DNA of 64,000 nucleotides from assembly GCA_936432065.2 (NCBI GenBank), contig OW386285.2, positions 264,996,317-265,060,316 on the forward strand, read 5' to 3'. The translations under genes and the position numbers were made by a program. Numbering within the stretch: position 1 is the first letter of the stretch; the number at the start of each line of letters is the position of its first letter. Under the pieces are notes generated by a model. That model had not been told where the DNA came from and did not search any database. It was given only the letters and a program-made list of their open reading frames with translations. This DNA is from Rutpela maculata (Eukaryota > Arthropoda > Insecta > Coleoptera > Cerambycidae). Positions 23,979-35,656 of this stretch are shown here, in pieces.

Positions 23979-24696
23979 GTGAGGCTTTGATATATTCAAT
24001 ATTGCAAACTTGAAACCAACTACGTAAAATCCACCACATCTAGCCTTCTAGTATGAAATGTCTTTGTTGAACATAAGTTGTTCTGTCCACACCTCTATAA
24101 CATTTGATCAACTTTGCAACCTCATTTATTAACAGTAATTTAATTAAAAAAAAAGTTAGGTATACAGATATTATCTTCAAAGTTCGGTATTGTCCATTAA
24201 CGTTCTCTTTTACTAAAATTAGTCATGGATAACTGACAAGTTTTCAACCTATATACAGGGTGTGTATTACTACGACATTAAACTGTATGATTTACCAAAC
24301 TGTTAAAAGTACAGCTAGCATTTTTTTAAATTCAGATCGGTCCATCATAATGTGAACATGGTGGACATCTTACTTGCAAAGAAATCATACAAATCGGCGC
24401 TTGTCGGTTAACGGTATTATTGAAATTCGTAGATTGTAGGTCGAGAGGGACATGTAAAGTCTGTTGCAAAATATAAGGGGTATTTGCGGTACTACAAAGA
24501 TAGCGGCGCCCTTGTCGCCATCTTTGCAGTAATTTTTTATGACAGTAAATAATAAACAGTAAACAAAAGTAAAATAAACCGCAAATGCTCGTTATTTTGG
24601 AAAAGACTTTAAAATTGCCCACGCACAGTACTTTGTATTTTTGTGAGAGTTCAAACTTTATTATTTTGCTATTTCATAGAGTATTCCAACAAAGAC
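23979..24696. other. start of pyx intron 1, no recognised feature
   Basis: This is intronic AT-rich sequence. A minus-strand ORF at 24622-24332 has no motif. An ACAGGGTGTGTATTACTAC phrase at about 24256 resembles the ends of dispersed insect repeats. Confidence 0.35.
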
Positions 24697-25616
24697 ACCG
24701 CATGTTTTATAGGTAAATTGGTGGCGTGTCAAATTTGATGAATTTTTGACATCTTGTAGTTCAACGGATTCTGAACAATAAGTTCCTTTGGCAGAACTTC
24801 ACATTATGGACAGTTTCTCTGATAGATGGCTCCAAAAACTGGACCTACCACTCGATACTGTACCAATGATTTCTCAAAACAATTATATCGTATTGCAGGT
24901 ATTGAAATGATAATGACTGGAAATAAATAACCAGACTATATATCATTATTTGGTTTTAAATTTATGTGCCTGAACTTCCGGTTTTGCCGGAGGTGACGTC
25001 AAATCACATTTTTCGAATGCACAACACCAGTTTACTTCGGTTTAATACACCACATAAATAAGTAGCTTTGTTAAAATTTACTATCTTAATAAATAAGTAA
25101 GTACGTACATTGATTGACAGAAAATTGATGCTACCTTAATTTTGGTACAAAACGAAGTTGATTTTATTTTTCAAGATATAAAATTGCAGTTGTATCTAGT
25201 CAATGCAAACTAATTATTTGTCAGACCTTTAAGTAGAATATGAAGTTTTTGTTCATTTATCATATATTAAAACTTATTATTTTTAGCAAAAATTGCATAG
25301 CTGATTATTTTTATCTTTTAAAATATTTACTTAATATTTACTATTTCCAAGAAAGGTAAATTCACGTCATTTCTGCGCCTTGCAACAATATTCCTTTTTT
25401 CTTCGTTTAATTCATTGAGACGTACTGTACCGTTTGCTATGGTAATCAGGAAAATTCACAAATAAAACATATTATTCTATTTCTAAATGTCATCACTGAA
25501 TATAACAATCAATGAGTTCAATCAAAGCCAGCAAGCAAATCAATAATAAGAGAAAGTGGTGGTATAATTAAGACACATGTCACAAAATTAAAACAAATGA
25601 CAAATAGTACAGGAAT

Positions 25617-25927
25617 AGGCCAGTAGGCACCATACACGTTCAGTAATCTCATTACCTGAATTTTCGCGTTTTTTCAATCATACTTAATTCAATAATTATA
25701 GCTAGATATTCTTTTCTCTTAAATAATGGACATGTAAGGTGTGACAAATAATGACAGGGAATGACGGGGAAATTTTTAGTAATGATGTTTCTGTAATGAT
25801 CTGTTGGAATGACATTATTGCTGAACGTGTATGGTGCCCTTTAGGCCTGACAAAAACCCTAACTTACCAACAAAAGATGGCTGCTGTAGTACAAACAAAG
25901 CAAAGTGACAGCGGGTTGGACTGGCCT
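25617..25927 (-). mobile_element. AGGCC...GGCCT element, internally deleted copy
   Basis: The right end matches the 391-bp element at 32448-32838, including CAAAGCAAAGTGACAGCGGGTTGGACTGGCCT-type text. At the left only AGGCCAGT remains before a deletion. Both flanks carry AT, consistent with a 2-bp target duplication. The 83-codon ORF across it (25751-26002) is also seen in the other copy but runs into unrelated flank here, so it is not a conserved gene. Confidence 0.7.
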
Positions 25928-25931
25928 ATAA

Positions 25932-26087
25932 CATATACAGATAACGGCAGCCAAGTACGTATACGTAGCATATTGAATACGCAACAATACAAAGGAATTT
26001 AAATGGTGGTGGCTCGATCTAGACGGATATCGCATGCTAAAACCCGGCCCGCTATACGTACTTGCCTACCGCTATCTGTATATGCGT
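25932..26087. repeat. short foldback palindrome
   Basis: The left arm ACATATACAGATAACGGCAG...AAGTACGTATACG pairs with the right arm CTATACGTACTTGCCTACCG...ATCTGTATATGCG. The arms are about 35 bp with a few mismatches and the spacer is about 80 bp. It directly follows the small element at 25617-25927. Confidence 0.6.
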
Positions 26088-26243
26088 TCCTATGGCTTTT
26101 CTAAGTTTCAAAGTTAAGTCATTCTTATTATAAAACCAAACTTGTCGTACGTAGGATTACATATTTTCTGCAATTAATTTGAAATTAAGTTTTTTGGTTT
26201 GATTTCTATTAATGAATGATTAAAATAAGTAAATATTTTAAAA

Positions 26244-26293
<50 letters not shown>

Positions 26294-26635
26294 TATTAAA
26301 CTGAAGTAAACGGGTGTTGCGCATTCGAAAAACGTGATTTGTCGTCACTTCCGGCAAAACCGGAAGTTCAGGCACATCAATCTAAGACCAGATAATGGTA
26401 AATAGTCTGCTTATTCATTTCCAGCAGTTATCATTTCAATACAGTAAGTTTTGAGAAATCATTGATACAGATCGGGGGATAGGTCCACTAGGTCCACTTT
26501 TTGGAGCCATCTATCGGAGAATTGTCCATAATTTGAAGTTTTGCCAGAGGAACTTATTGTTCAGATCTACAACATATCAAAAATTCATCTAATTTGACAG
26601 GCCACCAATTTACCTATAAAACGTGCGGTATCCCT

Positions 26636-27590
26636 TCATACTCAAAATATACTGATCAATGGTAAGAAAAAATATTGACCGTATATAACTAAAATTCATA
26701 TAGTAAATAAATAAGATCTTATTATAATTATTAATTGTACGGGCAGAGCAGAAGCACTGGGCGGCAGCATTGAACAAAAGCTTGTTAATTATCGCGCATC
26801 TGAAATGCCAGTGGACGAAAGTCCATGTTCGCATTTCGATGGGATAAGCTGTGTATAAGTTTTCCATGGTGCTTGACTCCACTAAAATATTTTGATTTAT
26901 TTGTTACACCACAACACACTTCGTTATTTTAAATGGAACATCCTGTACATTTTTACATTTTTAGATTTACGAAATCGATTTTCTCGAGAACGGCTCTAAC
27001 GATTTTGCTCTAATTTTGTACATTACAACTGTCATTATTTTTTCCCCTAAAAATTCATGTAAGGGTAGTTTATTGACTGAGTGATTTGATTTATCAGCAA
27101 ACGGTAGGCATTGCTGCCACTCCCCGAAAATACACCGCTGAACACGCTACGTTTACGCTGGGTTACCAACAGCGAGAGCCACATGACGCATGGTACAGAA
27201 ATATAAGATGGGAAGTGTTGGTTTTTATGAATGCGTTTTCGCATTGCATCGAGACTTGGAGAACGTTTATATTCCATTTTCTTTATTGTTTCTAAAATTC
27301 TTTTGGTCCTGAGGCTTCTGTTTCCTTCGTTTCTAATTCCGGCAGCGTATATAGGTACATATTTGTCTTAATATTTTATTTTTTATTTTAAATGCCTTAT
27401 TTATATCTTTATGGGATTCTCTTTTTCCCTTACTGTTCCTTCCCAGTGTGCCTGGACCCTTTCTAGTTTCATGATGATCCTCCCAATTGTTGTTATCAAT
27501 ATATAGTGCCTCCATATTTCTAACACGCTTCTATTAACTTTACCTGTAACATTGTAAACAAATCTTACAACTTTTTTCACGCACTTCTAA
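26636..27590. other. pyx intron 1 spacer
   Basis: Intronic sequence without a recognised gene. Opposite-strand ORFs overlap at 27047-27295 and cancel each other as evidence. A minus-strand ORF at 26882-26610 begins beyond the foldback arm and has no motif. Two ATTTTAAATGGAACATCCTG / ACAGG-type phrases near 26930 look repeat-derived. Confidence 0.35.
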
Positions 27591-28283
27591 TTAGGAAGTT
27601 TCCTATTTTAGAAATATCATGTATATACATTCAACCTCATTTAGTAGTCTTTCAGATAACTAGTCAAACAAAAAAAAAATTATCTCGATATCTGAAAAAC
27701 TCACGAACTTATTCAATTCCTTATTTGAATACTTCGCCTTGGCTGAAGTCCACCGTGACGTCACAATACATAATGCGCTGACTTGCCATGCCGGCGGTCC
27801 GCCGTATGTTCCCTTTATTTAGTGTATGTGCTCGATTTTCTGAAATATCACCAAATGTCACTTTTGATTCGTTCGTGCCGAGCCGAATTTTCGAATTTCG
27901 TCGTGCAATTTACGATCAGGTTTATCTGGAAGACTTCCTCTTTACGTCGCGACATCATACGACCATCCCAATGGTGTTTTTCGAAAAATATGAACGTGCT
28001 AAAATTGCATGTTTTAGCAATTTTTTCGGCTCTCAAATGTAAGCTGGCTATAAACTGACGGTGCCTGCCAGCGAGTATAAAGGTGCCCGCGCCCGCTCGC
28101 TGTTGGTGGAATCATGTATTGTGACGTAATCGAGCCTCAGCCCAGATGATCGCAGCATTTTAAACTTGGAAGGACCATAACTTTTTTTATTTATAGAGAT
28201 AATTAAAAAAAAAAGTTACAGATATTTTTTAGATTTTTACGACTATTTATTACGAGAAAATGAGAAAAATGGAAACTTCCTAA
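27591..28283 (+). mobile_element. TTAGGAAGTTTCC-family element, complete copy
   Basis: This 693-bp unit begins TTAGGAAGTTTCC and ends with its reverse complement GGAAACTTCCTAA. The copy at 32137-33216 is the same length once its 391-bp insert is removed. Inside is an open stretch (about 27788-28042, 84 codons) with VTFDSFVPSRIFEF and YDQVYLEDFLFTSRHHT, which the other full copy also encodes. The protein is unlike anything I know, and a MITE-like size argues against an enzyme. The element sits in pyx intron 1. Confidence 0.75.
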
Positions 28284-28865
28284 TTGTCGTATCGATTTGA
28301 CACTTTGCAATCTTAGGCAATGGGCTTGTTATCCATATTTTTTTTTTGTTATTTTTTTATGGCATTCAATAGAATTCGATCATCTAGAAAAGCTGTTAAA
28401 ATTTCAGCTTCATAAGTATATCCAATCCTTAGACATTCAATGTTAAAGACTGGGTTTTAGTACAAAGCGCTTCGCCGACTCGTGACGTCTTTCTGCATAA
28501 ACACTACGGTACAGTTGCTTTTGACACGTTCGGATTTGGAAACTGCCCAAACTCCTGACAGTTCTCTGATGGTAATTTTTTAAATCTCGACTGTCACCTT
28601 ATCAGCATCTGCAAGTGACGTCACGTCAATTTATTTAAGGGCTTAAAATCCTAAAATTTTGGAACTTGCCTTAAAAATTGTTCTATTTTCGATTTTTAAA
28701 ATAAAAAAAAATGCTGAACGGGCCTATTCTGGTGACAGTACAATAATATGGTATCATTGACCTTGTATGATGACGGAGGTAGAAGGTAGTGATAGGAACT
28801 CCTTATGAGCGTATAACCGGCGTCTCCAGCATGAACTCGAATTTTTCACGACAGAGAGAGAAAAT
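28284..28865. other. pyx intron 1 spacer
   Basis: No gene or clear repeat copy is recognised. The composition is mixed, with one CGTGACGTC phrase at about 28481 and GTGACGTCACG at about 28614. Confidence 0.3.
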
Positions 28866-29141
28866 AAATTATAATTAAAAAAAAACTAAAAAACATGCTT
28901 TTATAAGTAGCGCACTAAAAAATTGAAAATAATTATTAGGTGATTAAATTTAATAGCTTGGGGCGCACTTATATATGTATGTAGGTAGGTAGGCAACTGC
29001 ATTACATTTTGTTCAATATGCCTAGACTGCTATATAAGTGCGCCTCACGTTTTTAAATTTAATTACCTAATAACTATTTTTAACTTTTTAGTGCGCTACT
29101 CATAAAGGCGTGTTTTTTAGTTTTCTGTAAACTATAATTTT
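28866..29141. repeat. foldback MITE-like palindrome
   Basis: The left arm (28866-28980) and right arm (29030-29141) are inverted. Shared marks are ACTAAAAAACATGC / GCGTGTTTTTTAGT, AGTAGCGCAC / GTGCGCTACT and GGGGCGCACTTATA / TATAAGTGCGCCTC. The loop holds a short GTAG repeat. There is no ORF. Confidence 0.75.
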
Positions 29142-29922
29142 TAGTCTGTTCCTGTTCATTATTAGCGCTTTCTTCAGTAGATATGTAGGATCCCTTCTTT
29201 GGACATGTTTTCAGTACTTCATTGCGCGTGTTTCTATACTTTTTTTTTCATTATTTTCTGCTCATATTAATGTTGATGTTTTCTGGCGTTTCCTTGATCT
29301 CATCGTTGCTTTTCCAAGTAGTTGGACGATATCTCTTTTAGATCTTCTCGAACTTCTCTTCTTGTACATATTTTTATCCGTTGATCTGGCTTTGATGAAT
29401 ATTGTCTGATAGTGGTGGTAGTGTTGGTTTCCCGATGTGTTTCGTTAGTTATTCAAATAAGCGTTGTGTATTTGTATCCAACGCTGCAGAATGGTATTCT
29501 TCTGCAAATATCTAAATTCTGTGGTAAGTTGATTTTGGTGAGGGGTACTTATTACTTATATGGTCGAAGGTAGAGTTGTAATTTCCATTCATGCTCATGG
29601 CCATAATTTCTGGGATTTGCTGCTTTAGCCTTTTTGGCCTGTAATGCATTAATTTATTGGTTATTTGGTCTATTTCAGGGTATGAAAAAAGAACTCAGTA
29701 ACGCGAAAAAGCAAACGCGGTGTAACTGAACCATTTCTTTCATGATAATTTCATTTTTATACATGAAAATATATAAGCTTTGGATTCACGTAAATTCCTT
29801 TTAAATAAAACACAAACTATATTTTCATCTTAAAAACCACCAGATTACGATTCAGAAATTATACTGCATACAGTACACATACAGTGCGGAAAATATGAGA
29901 ATGAATGCCTGTTTTATTGTAG
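29142..29922. other. end of pyx intron 1
   Basis: Intronic, T-rich and without a recognised gene. It ends in the splice acceptor TGTTTTATTGTAG at 29910-29922. Confidence 0.4.
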
Positions 29923-30098
29923 ATTCTTCCCGACGCTGAAGTAATAAATGAACTCATTTTGAAAGAAGATGTAAAAAAGATATTGCAGACGAACAAGTCA
30001 ACTGCATTATTAATATCAGCTTGGCTGGGTAAACCTCATGTATTGAACGCAGTTCTGCAGGACGGCGCAATGGTAAACAGCAGAGATAATTGTGGAAG
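29923..30098 (+). CDS. pyx: TRPA channel, pyrexia-like, coding exon 2
   Basis: The exon spans 58 codons plus two bases, between an acceptor (TTTTATTGTAG) and a donor (GGAAG|GTATGT). It enters in phase 0 from exon 1, and its last two bases complete an Arg codon with the first base of exon 3. It encodes about residues 67-125, including the first ankyrin repeat (STALLISAWLGKPHVLNAVL, then GAMVNSRDN). It is too short to be obvious alone. The reading is supported by the perfect phase fit on both sides and by the ankyrin consensus. Confidence 0.85.
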
Positions 30099-32136
30099 GT
30101 ATGTATCTGCAAAATTCAGTTGTTTGCCAAACTGAAACACACATGCGCTAAAAAGGAATCCGATCAATAATTTAAGAGCGTATTTATATAAATAAAATAA
30201 AAAGTGTTGGAGATACTCGAAGATTCTGCTTGTTTTTTTCACGTTACATTGATCAGATTACAATGGCTCAGATTTCTTTGAGGATTAGGATTTAATGAAT
30301 GTTTTTATCGACAAAGAAGGAACTGACTAAACAATTAAACCTGGAGGGGGTTGGAACCTTCGGTGTGAAGCTATCTCTAAGGTAGTATCGACAAACACCA
30401 AAACACTTGAATACTATTACTAAACGCTCATTTCTCCAACCCTGTTGGCATCATCTGGAGACAATTAAAATTGTCTTACTATAATTTTCTTAAAAATATT
30501 CTTACATTGCACGCAACTCAGTAGGGTTTTCAGTGAAATGAAACATGTTTTTGAGTTTTTAAACCAAATTTGCTTATTATACAGCCTATTCAAAAAGTTT
30601 AAAACGAATGTACTTTCGATGTACAGGGTGGACCAAATTAGATGGGATTTGAGGTTTTCTCTAAACTATGGAAGATAGACAAAAATCAATATAGATGTCC
30701 TGAGCTCGATTTTCGAGAAAGAAACAATGGCGCAAACCACGATCGTCTATCTTTTTCGACTACCGAGCTACTGAGTGTTTTTGGAAAACTGGCATTTTTG
30801 GACGACCTATATATCTCAATTACCAAGTGTCGATTCGAGAATCGAGTAACGCATTCTTAAGGTACTTTTTTGAGTGGAATCCGTTGCTGAGAAGAAGAAA
30901 ATTATGCATGCCTCAGTTTTCGAGATATAGACATAACTTGAGTTTTTTTAAATTCAACATCCTGTAAATTATTTTATTATTCGATCACAACTTAAATTAA
31001 CTATCCAACGATATACCATTGTCATATTATCTCTAGAGAAAGTGGTTAATTTCCGAAAAATTTAATATATTTGTGAGGAGACCATAGAAAACTATTACCA
31101 ACTATTACCAGAGAAAAGTGTATGCTTAAATCATTTACAAGATTTACAAAATCAAAAATACTAGTGGAATGCACTAAAATCTCTGAATTACAACAGAATT
31201 CGAGAATTGATTTACCGAGCAATGTGTAACGCCCAGATGACTACCTTATTTCAGTTTTTGATAACAATAACTCACATGAAGAAATAATTATTTTTTATTG
31301 CTCTAAGAAATATACTAGTGATGCGAGTTTTAATTTTAAAATGACATTTTACTGAAGAAATAAGTAAAGCTAATCTAAAATCAAACGTTTGATTCTGGCA
31401 AAATTTATCTCATAAAGTTAAAATATAGTTTTTCAGTCACTGATAACTATCAAACTCACATTATAGTCGTGGAGACAGTAAATTTTTTTTACGGGATGAG
31501 CACGTGGATGCAATTTTGCATGCTGATAGAGGATTATGTCTAGAGCAAAACTAGCTGTGTTTGCCTGTCCGGCGTGATTGTGAAAAGAGTCGCTGACGTC
31601 TCGAAGTCACCAAAAAATCAGTAGGTACCTTTACGTAATGTGCACAACGTTGATTTTTTTTACTAATAATTTAGTAGATACAAAACATACCAAAAATAGC
31701 ATACCGGTCACTGGACGTTGCTAACACTTTAGCAGGCATATATATGTTCTGAAACTAAAGCTGAAAATTTGTGTATTAGTGGGTCTGGGAATGTCTGTTA
31801 TGAATTGCCTGGACAACTCAGTGTCACTAATAGCTCGATTCTTCAATATGTCACCACCTCTTATTTCTGGACATATCAACAGGAGAGGGCACATTTGGGG
31901 AATGCAACTGCTGAGAATAATAACTCAACCTGATTACTTTTTGATTCCTTGATTTTGATTGTTGTAAGTTCGCTAAACGGTGTAAAAGATGTTGCCAAAT
32001 GTTGAGGTTACAAAGAAAATCTTTATGCTCTCTAGTGAATATCCTAATGTTAAAACGGTTAAGTGAGGTTAAGTTTCACCGCTGACTACACTCAGCGTGA
32101 ATTTTGCTGCTAACTAAAACATCCAATAGTTGACAA
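30099..32136. other. start of pyx intron 2
   Basis: Intronic. Bases 30340-30490 share the phrases ACCTTCGGTGTGA and ACAAACACCAAAACACTTGAA with the repeat at 47605-47830. Around 30625 an ACAGGGTGGACCAAATTAGA phrase opens a dispersed-repeat-like stretch to about 30960. ORF 30642-30860 lies in that stretch and is not called. No gene is seen. Confidence 0.4.
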
Positions 32137-33216
32137 TTAGGAAGTTTCCATTTTTCTCATTTTCTCGAAATAAATAGTCGTAAAAATCTAAAAAATAACT
32201 GTAATTTTTTTTTAATTATCTCTATAAATAAAAAAGTTAATGGTCCTTCCAACTTTAAAATGCTGCGATCATCTGGGCTGAGACTCGATTACGTCACAAT
32301 ACATGATTCCGCCAACAGCGAGCGGGCGCGGGCACCTTTATACTCGCTGGCAGGCACCGGCAGTTTATAGCTAGCTTGCATTTGAGAGCCGAAAAAATTG
32401 CTAAAACATGCAATTTTGGCACGTTCATATTTTTCGAAAAACACCATAGGCCAGTCCAACACGCTGTCACTTTGCTTTGTTTGTACTACAGCAGCTATCT
32501 TTTGTTGGTAAGTTAGGGTTTTTGTCAGACCTAAAGGGCACCATACACGTTCAGCAATAATGTCATTCCAGCACATCATTACAGAAACATCATTACTAAA
32601 AATTTCCCCGTCATTCCCTGTCATTATTTTTCACACCTTACATGTCCATTATTTAAGAAAAAAGCATATCTAGCTATAATTATTGAATTAAGTATGATTG
32701 AAAAAACGCGAAAATTCAGGTAATGAGATTACTGAACGCGTATGGTGCCCTTTAGGCCTGTCCAAAACCCTAACTTACCAACAAAAGATGGCTGCTGTAG
32801 TACAAACAAAGCAAAGTGACAGCGTGTTGGACAGGCCTATTGGGACGGCCGTATGATGTCGCGACGTAAAGAGGAAGTCTTCCAGATAAACCTGATCGTA
32901 AATTGCACGGTGAAATTCGAAAATTCGGCTCGGCACGAACGAATCAAAAGTGACATTTTGTGACATTTCAGAAAATCGAGCACATACACTAAATCAAGGG
33001 AACATACGGCGCGCCGCCGGCATGGCAAGTCAGCGCGTTGTGTATTGTGACGTCGCGGTGGACTTCAGCCGAGGTGAAGTATTCAAATAAGAAATTGAAT
33101 AAGTTCGTGAGTTTTTCAGATATCGAGATAATTTTGTTTTTGTTTGACTATTTATCTGAAAGACTACTAAATGAGATTCAATGTACATGATATTTCTAAA
33201 ATAGGAAACTTCCTAA
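32137..33216 (-). mobile_element. TTAGGAAGTTTCC-family element, copy with a nested insertion
   Basis: The same family as 27591-28283 in opposite orientation, with the same terminal repeats. It is nearly identical to that copy across its length. A 391-bp element (32448-32838) splits it in the middle of the shared ORF, cutting it after the FLFTSRHHT segment. Removing the insert and one AT restores collinearity with the other copy, which therefore serves as an empty-site reference. Confidence 0.8.
32448..32838. mobile_element. AGGCC...GGCCT element, complete copy
   Basis: This 391-bp unit has inverted ends of about 90 bp: AGGCCAGTCCAACACGCTGT on the left, and the reverse complement of nearly the same text on the right. 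AT is duplicated at both edges. Comparison with the uninterrupted copy at 27591-28283 supports AT as the target duplication. The 111-codon minus-strand ORF (32624-32289) joins element and host sequence and is an artefact of insertion. Confidence 0.8.
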
Positions 33217-33693
33217 TTGACACACTTTTTGCGCTGTCGTTTAGAGAACCACTGCAACTGTTGCCAACCGTTGCATTCCCTAAACGCACCCAACATAGAA
33301 CGGTTGATAGTTCAGGGAAAATCAGATGGGAAGAGGCGAATAGGACGCCCTCCAAAACGTTGGGTTGTTGTGAGGCTGTATGTTTAATAGGCAAATCAAT
33401 GCCCCTTATACAGCATACGGAGACCAACTAGAATAAGGTTGGAGAAATACAGCGGCTGCGATGCGATTTATCGCATGGAAAGAATCGCATCGCAGCAGCA
33501 AAATATGTTCACATTAGGCGAAAATTTATCGTTTTGAACCAAAAATAACAAAAACACGTACTGCGCTGTTGCCACTAGCCTAATCTATCCTGAGAAGCGT
33601 TATGAACCGACGATAAAAACAAGTATCTCTTTGCATTGTTTTTCTTTTAGTCTTATAGTCTTCACACCACTTGTTCCATATGTACGGTCGCCT
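33217..33693. other. intron 2 spacer with an inverted-repeat arm
   Basis: Bases 33451-33476 read AGCGGCTGCGATGCG and onward, and match inverted at 44316-44341. The pair now straddles the whole LTR element and a hairpin-headed repeat. Overlapping ORFs on both strands at 33167-33431 show no motif. The last four bases, GCCT, are the left target duplication of the LTR element. Confidence 0.5.
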
Positions 33694-35644
33694 TGTAGAA
33701 GAACGCACTACCGGGCGTCAAAATGACGCGACACCAATTTATTTCTCAGGGGGCGCCAGTCGCGTATTACCCCGTTCTTCTACCTCCCAGGCGGGTTCGA
33801 GATAAGATGCACTTCGGTAGCCGAGTAATGGGACCAAGGCTGCACTACCACAGATCGGAAACTACGCTCTCTCTGGACCCGAATTCCCTCGTTAGGGGTT
33901 TAGGCACCTCTTAATTTCCTGAATTTTTGCATAAAAAAAATCCCAACCGAAGAATTTCTCTGCGGAGGGATTAGTTTTGGTACGCGAAAATCACGTTTTG
34001 GTCCATTAATAACGGAATATATTTCTCAAAAAACGCATAAAAAAATCCCTATCAAACCTCCGTAAGGCAACCAGAAGGTCGAACGTTAATGCGAATTAAC
34101 TCGACACATCCGGTTTTCTATAAGAAAGTTCCAGGGATTATAGACCGTCAACAGGCCTCAAGATCAATTAAGAAATATTAGTTCAAAGAATCCGTTTATT
34201 TAACAGAATTGGTTATACAAAATTCTCAAGAAAGAATCGTGCCTTCCCCAATCAAGGTAGTGACTTTCAGACCATACAAGCGAGAGCGCTCACGCTAACG
34301 ATCGATTAGGTAGAAAAGATTCATACGTACCTTCTCAGAATCAAAATGTGAGCTTTTAGAATCATTTCAGACTCTGGGTAAATGAATAATTAAGGCTGAC
34401 TGAAATTAACTTAAAAAAGTTTTACTAAATGAATTTAGTTTCGCTAGAGACTACTTAGCTTTAAAGTTCTTGTATCGTGGGGATTCACGTACTCAAACAC
34501 ATTCAGAGGACTTATTACTGCATAAGTTGAGTGGCGTTCGATCAGTCCACGACTTACTAACCCTCATCACAGTCGATTAATATTATCGATTTGGCAGCGT
34601 CTCACCTTCGAGCGACTTTTAGGCAAAATTGAATTTTTGGATTTTTATGCACAAGGCGTTTTCCTCTATAACTTTGTCATTTGAAAAGCCCTGTTATTGC
34701 CTTTTCTACCATTGCTTTGTCTGGACCACTCAACGCGCTCGACCAAATTGCGAGCCGCTGGGTCAATCCAAACTCTTTCTATGCGAGAAACCGGCCTTGT
34801 ACATGTGCATTGATTTTTATCAATTTTTGCTTATCGGCACTACGCCGGCTTTGACAAAATCTTCTATTTTGCCTTTCGGATGCAGTACATCGTTAAAATT
34901 TTATGCTCATACTTTAGAATTGGGCTTTCAATGACCGTACCTCAAAGGTCAATGTCTTTGGTTGAGGAATAAAAAATAAAAAATAATTTAAATTATATTT
35001 TCGTGGTACTTTTTAAACCGACTTTGTGGTACTTTTGAAAAATTCATTTTAAGACCAATTTTAGCGTACTTTTGAAAAATCGATTTTCGAGCCAAATTTC
35101 AAGGTACTTTTGAAAAACTAATCTGCGGGTGAAATTTTGGCGTACTTTTGAAAAATCGATTTTCAAGCCAAATTTCAAGGTACTTTTGAAAAGTTAATCT
35201 GCGGGTGAAATTTTGGCGTACTTTTGAAAAATCGATTTTCAAGCCAAATTTCAAGGTACTTTTGAAAAGTTAATCTGCGGGTGAAATTTTTGGCGTACTT
35301 TCGATAAATCGATTCCTGGGCCAAATTTTGACGCCCTTCCAAAAATATTATTTTTCAAAGTCCAATTTATGGTACCTTTGAAAAAGTATATTATTCATAA
35401 ATCTTTGTCATTATATACTTCTACTCTCATATTCTGAACCAAAAACATTTTTCCTAAGTGAAAATTCGGTGTTTCTTCGAATTTTCACCTGGTCATTTCC
35501 AACGCCTTATAGAACCCAAAACGGTCCTTATGGACTGATCTGCGCCTCTGCAGACTCCCAAAAATGTCTTTAAATGAAATTTTTGCCTAAGTCGAATTTT
35601 GATTATGTCTTCAACTTAGGACGATTTTGGAGAGTTCTACAACA
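33694..35644 (-). repeat. 3' LTR
   Basis: The 1951-bp LTR begins TGTTGTAG on the minus strand and ends CTACA, with TG...CA borders. It contains three tandem copies of a roughly 75-bp unit (about 35100-35310) marked by GGTACTTTTGAAAA and CTGCGGGTGAAATTTT. The other LTR has five. The 101-codon plus-strand ORF at 34629-34934 exists in both LTRs only because they are duplicates. Confidence 0.92.
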
Positions 35645-35656
35645 CTCCCCTCCTTT
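35645..35656 (-). promoter_or_regulatory. polypurine tract
   Basis: On the minus strand AAAGGAGGGGAG abuts the TGTTG start of the 3' LTR. This is the expected place and composition for the plus-strand primer that survives RNase H digestion in LTR elements. Confidence 0.85.

Larger units (their letters stand above)
24697..26635. mobile_element. foldback element with about 350-bp inverted arms
   Basis: The left arm (24697-25056) and right arm (26289-26635) are inverted copies. Paired marks are CCGCATGTTTTATAGGTAAA against TTTACCTATAAAACGTGCGG, and AACTTCCGGTTTTGCCGG against CCGGCAAAACCGGAAGTT. The space between them holds a smaller element (25617-25927), a palindrome (about 25932-26087) and a (TA)n tract (26247-26289) next to the right arm. 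There is no coding sequence of its own. It lies in pyx intron 1. Confidence 0.75.

Noticed and set aside
24780..24900. Candidate extra pyx exon in intron 1
   Set aside because: The stretch is part of the foldback arm, repeated inverted at about 26440-26560, and the exon 1 to exon 2 phase fits without it.
25751..26002. 83-codon ORF shared with 32624-32289
   Set aside because: The shared part is the small AGGCC element; each ORF continues into unrelated flanking sequence.
34629..34934. 101-codon ORF also present at 41730-42035
   Set aside because: The two are in the duplicated LTRs. Shared sequence reflects LTR identity and not a conserved gene.
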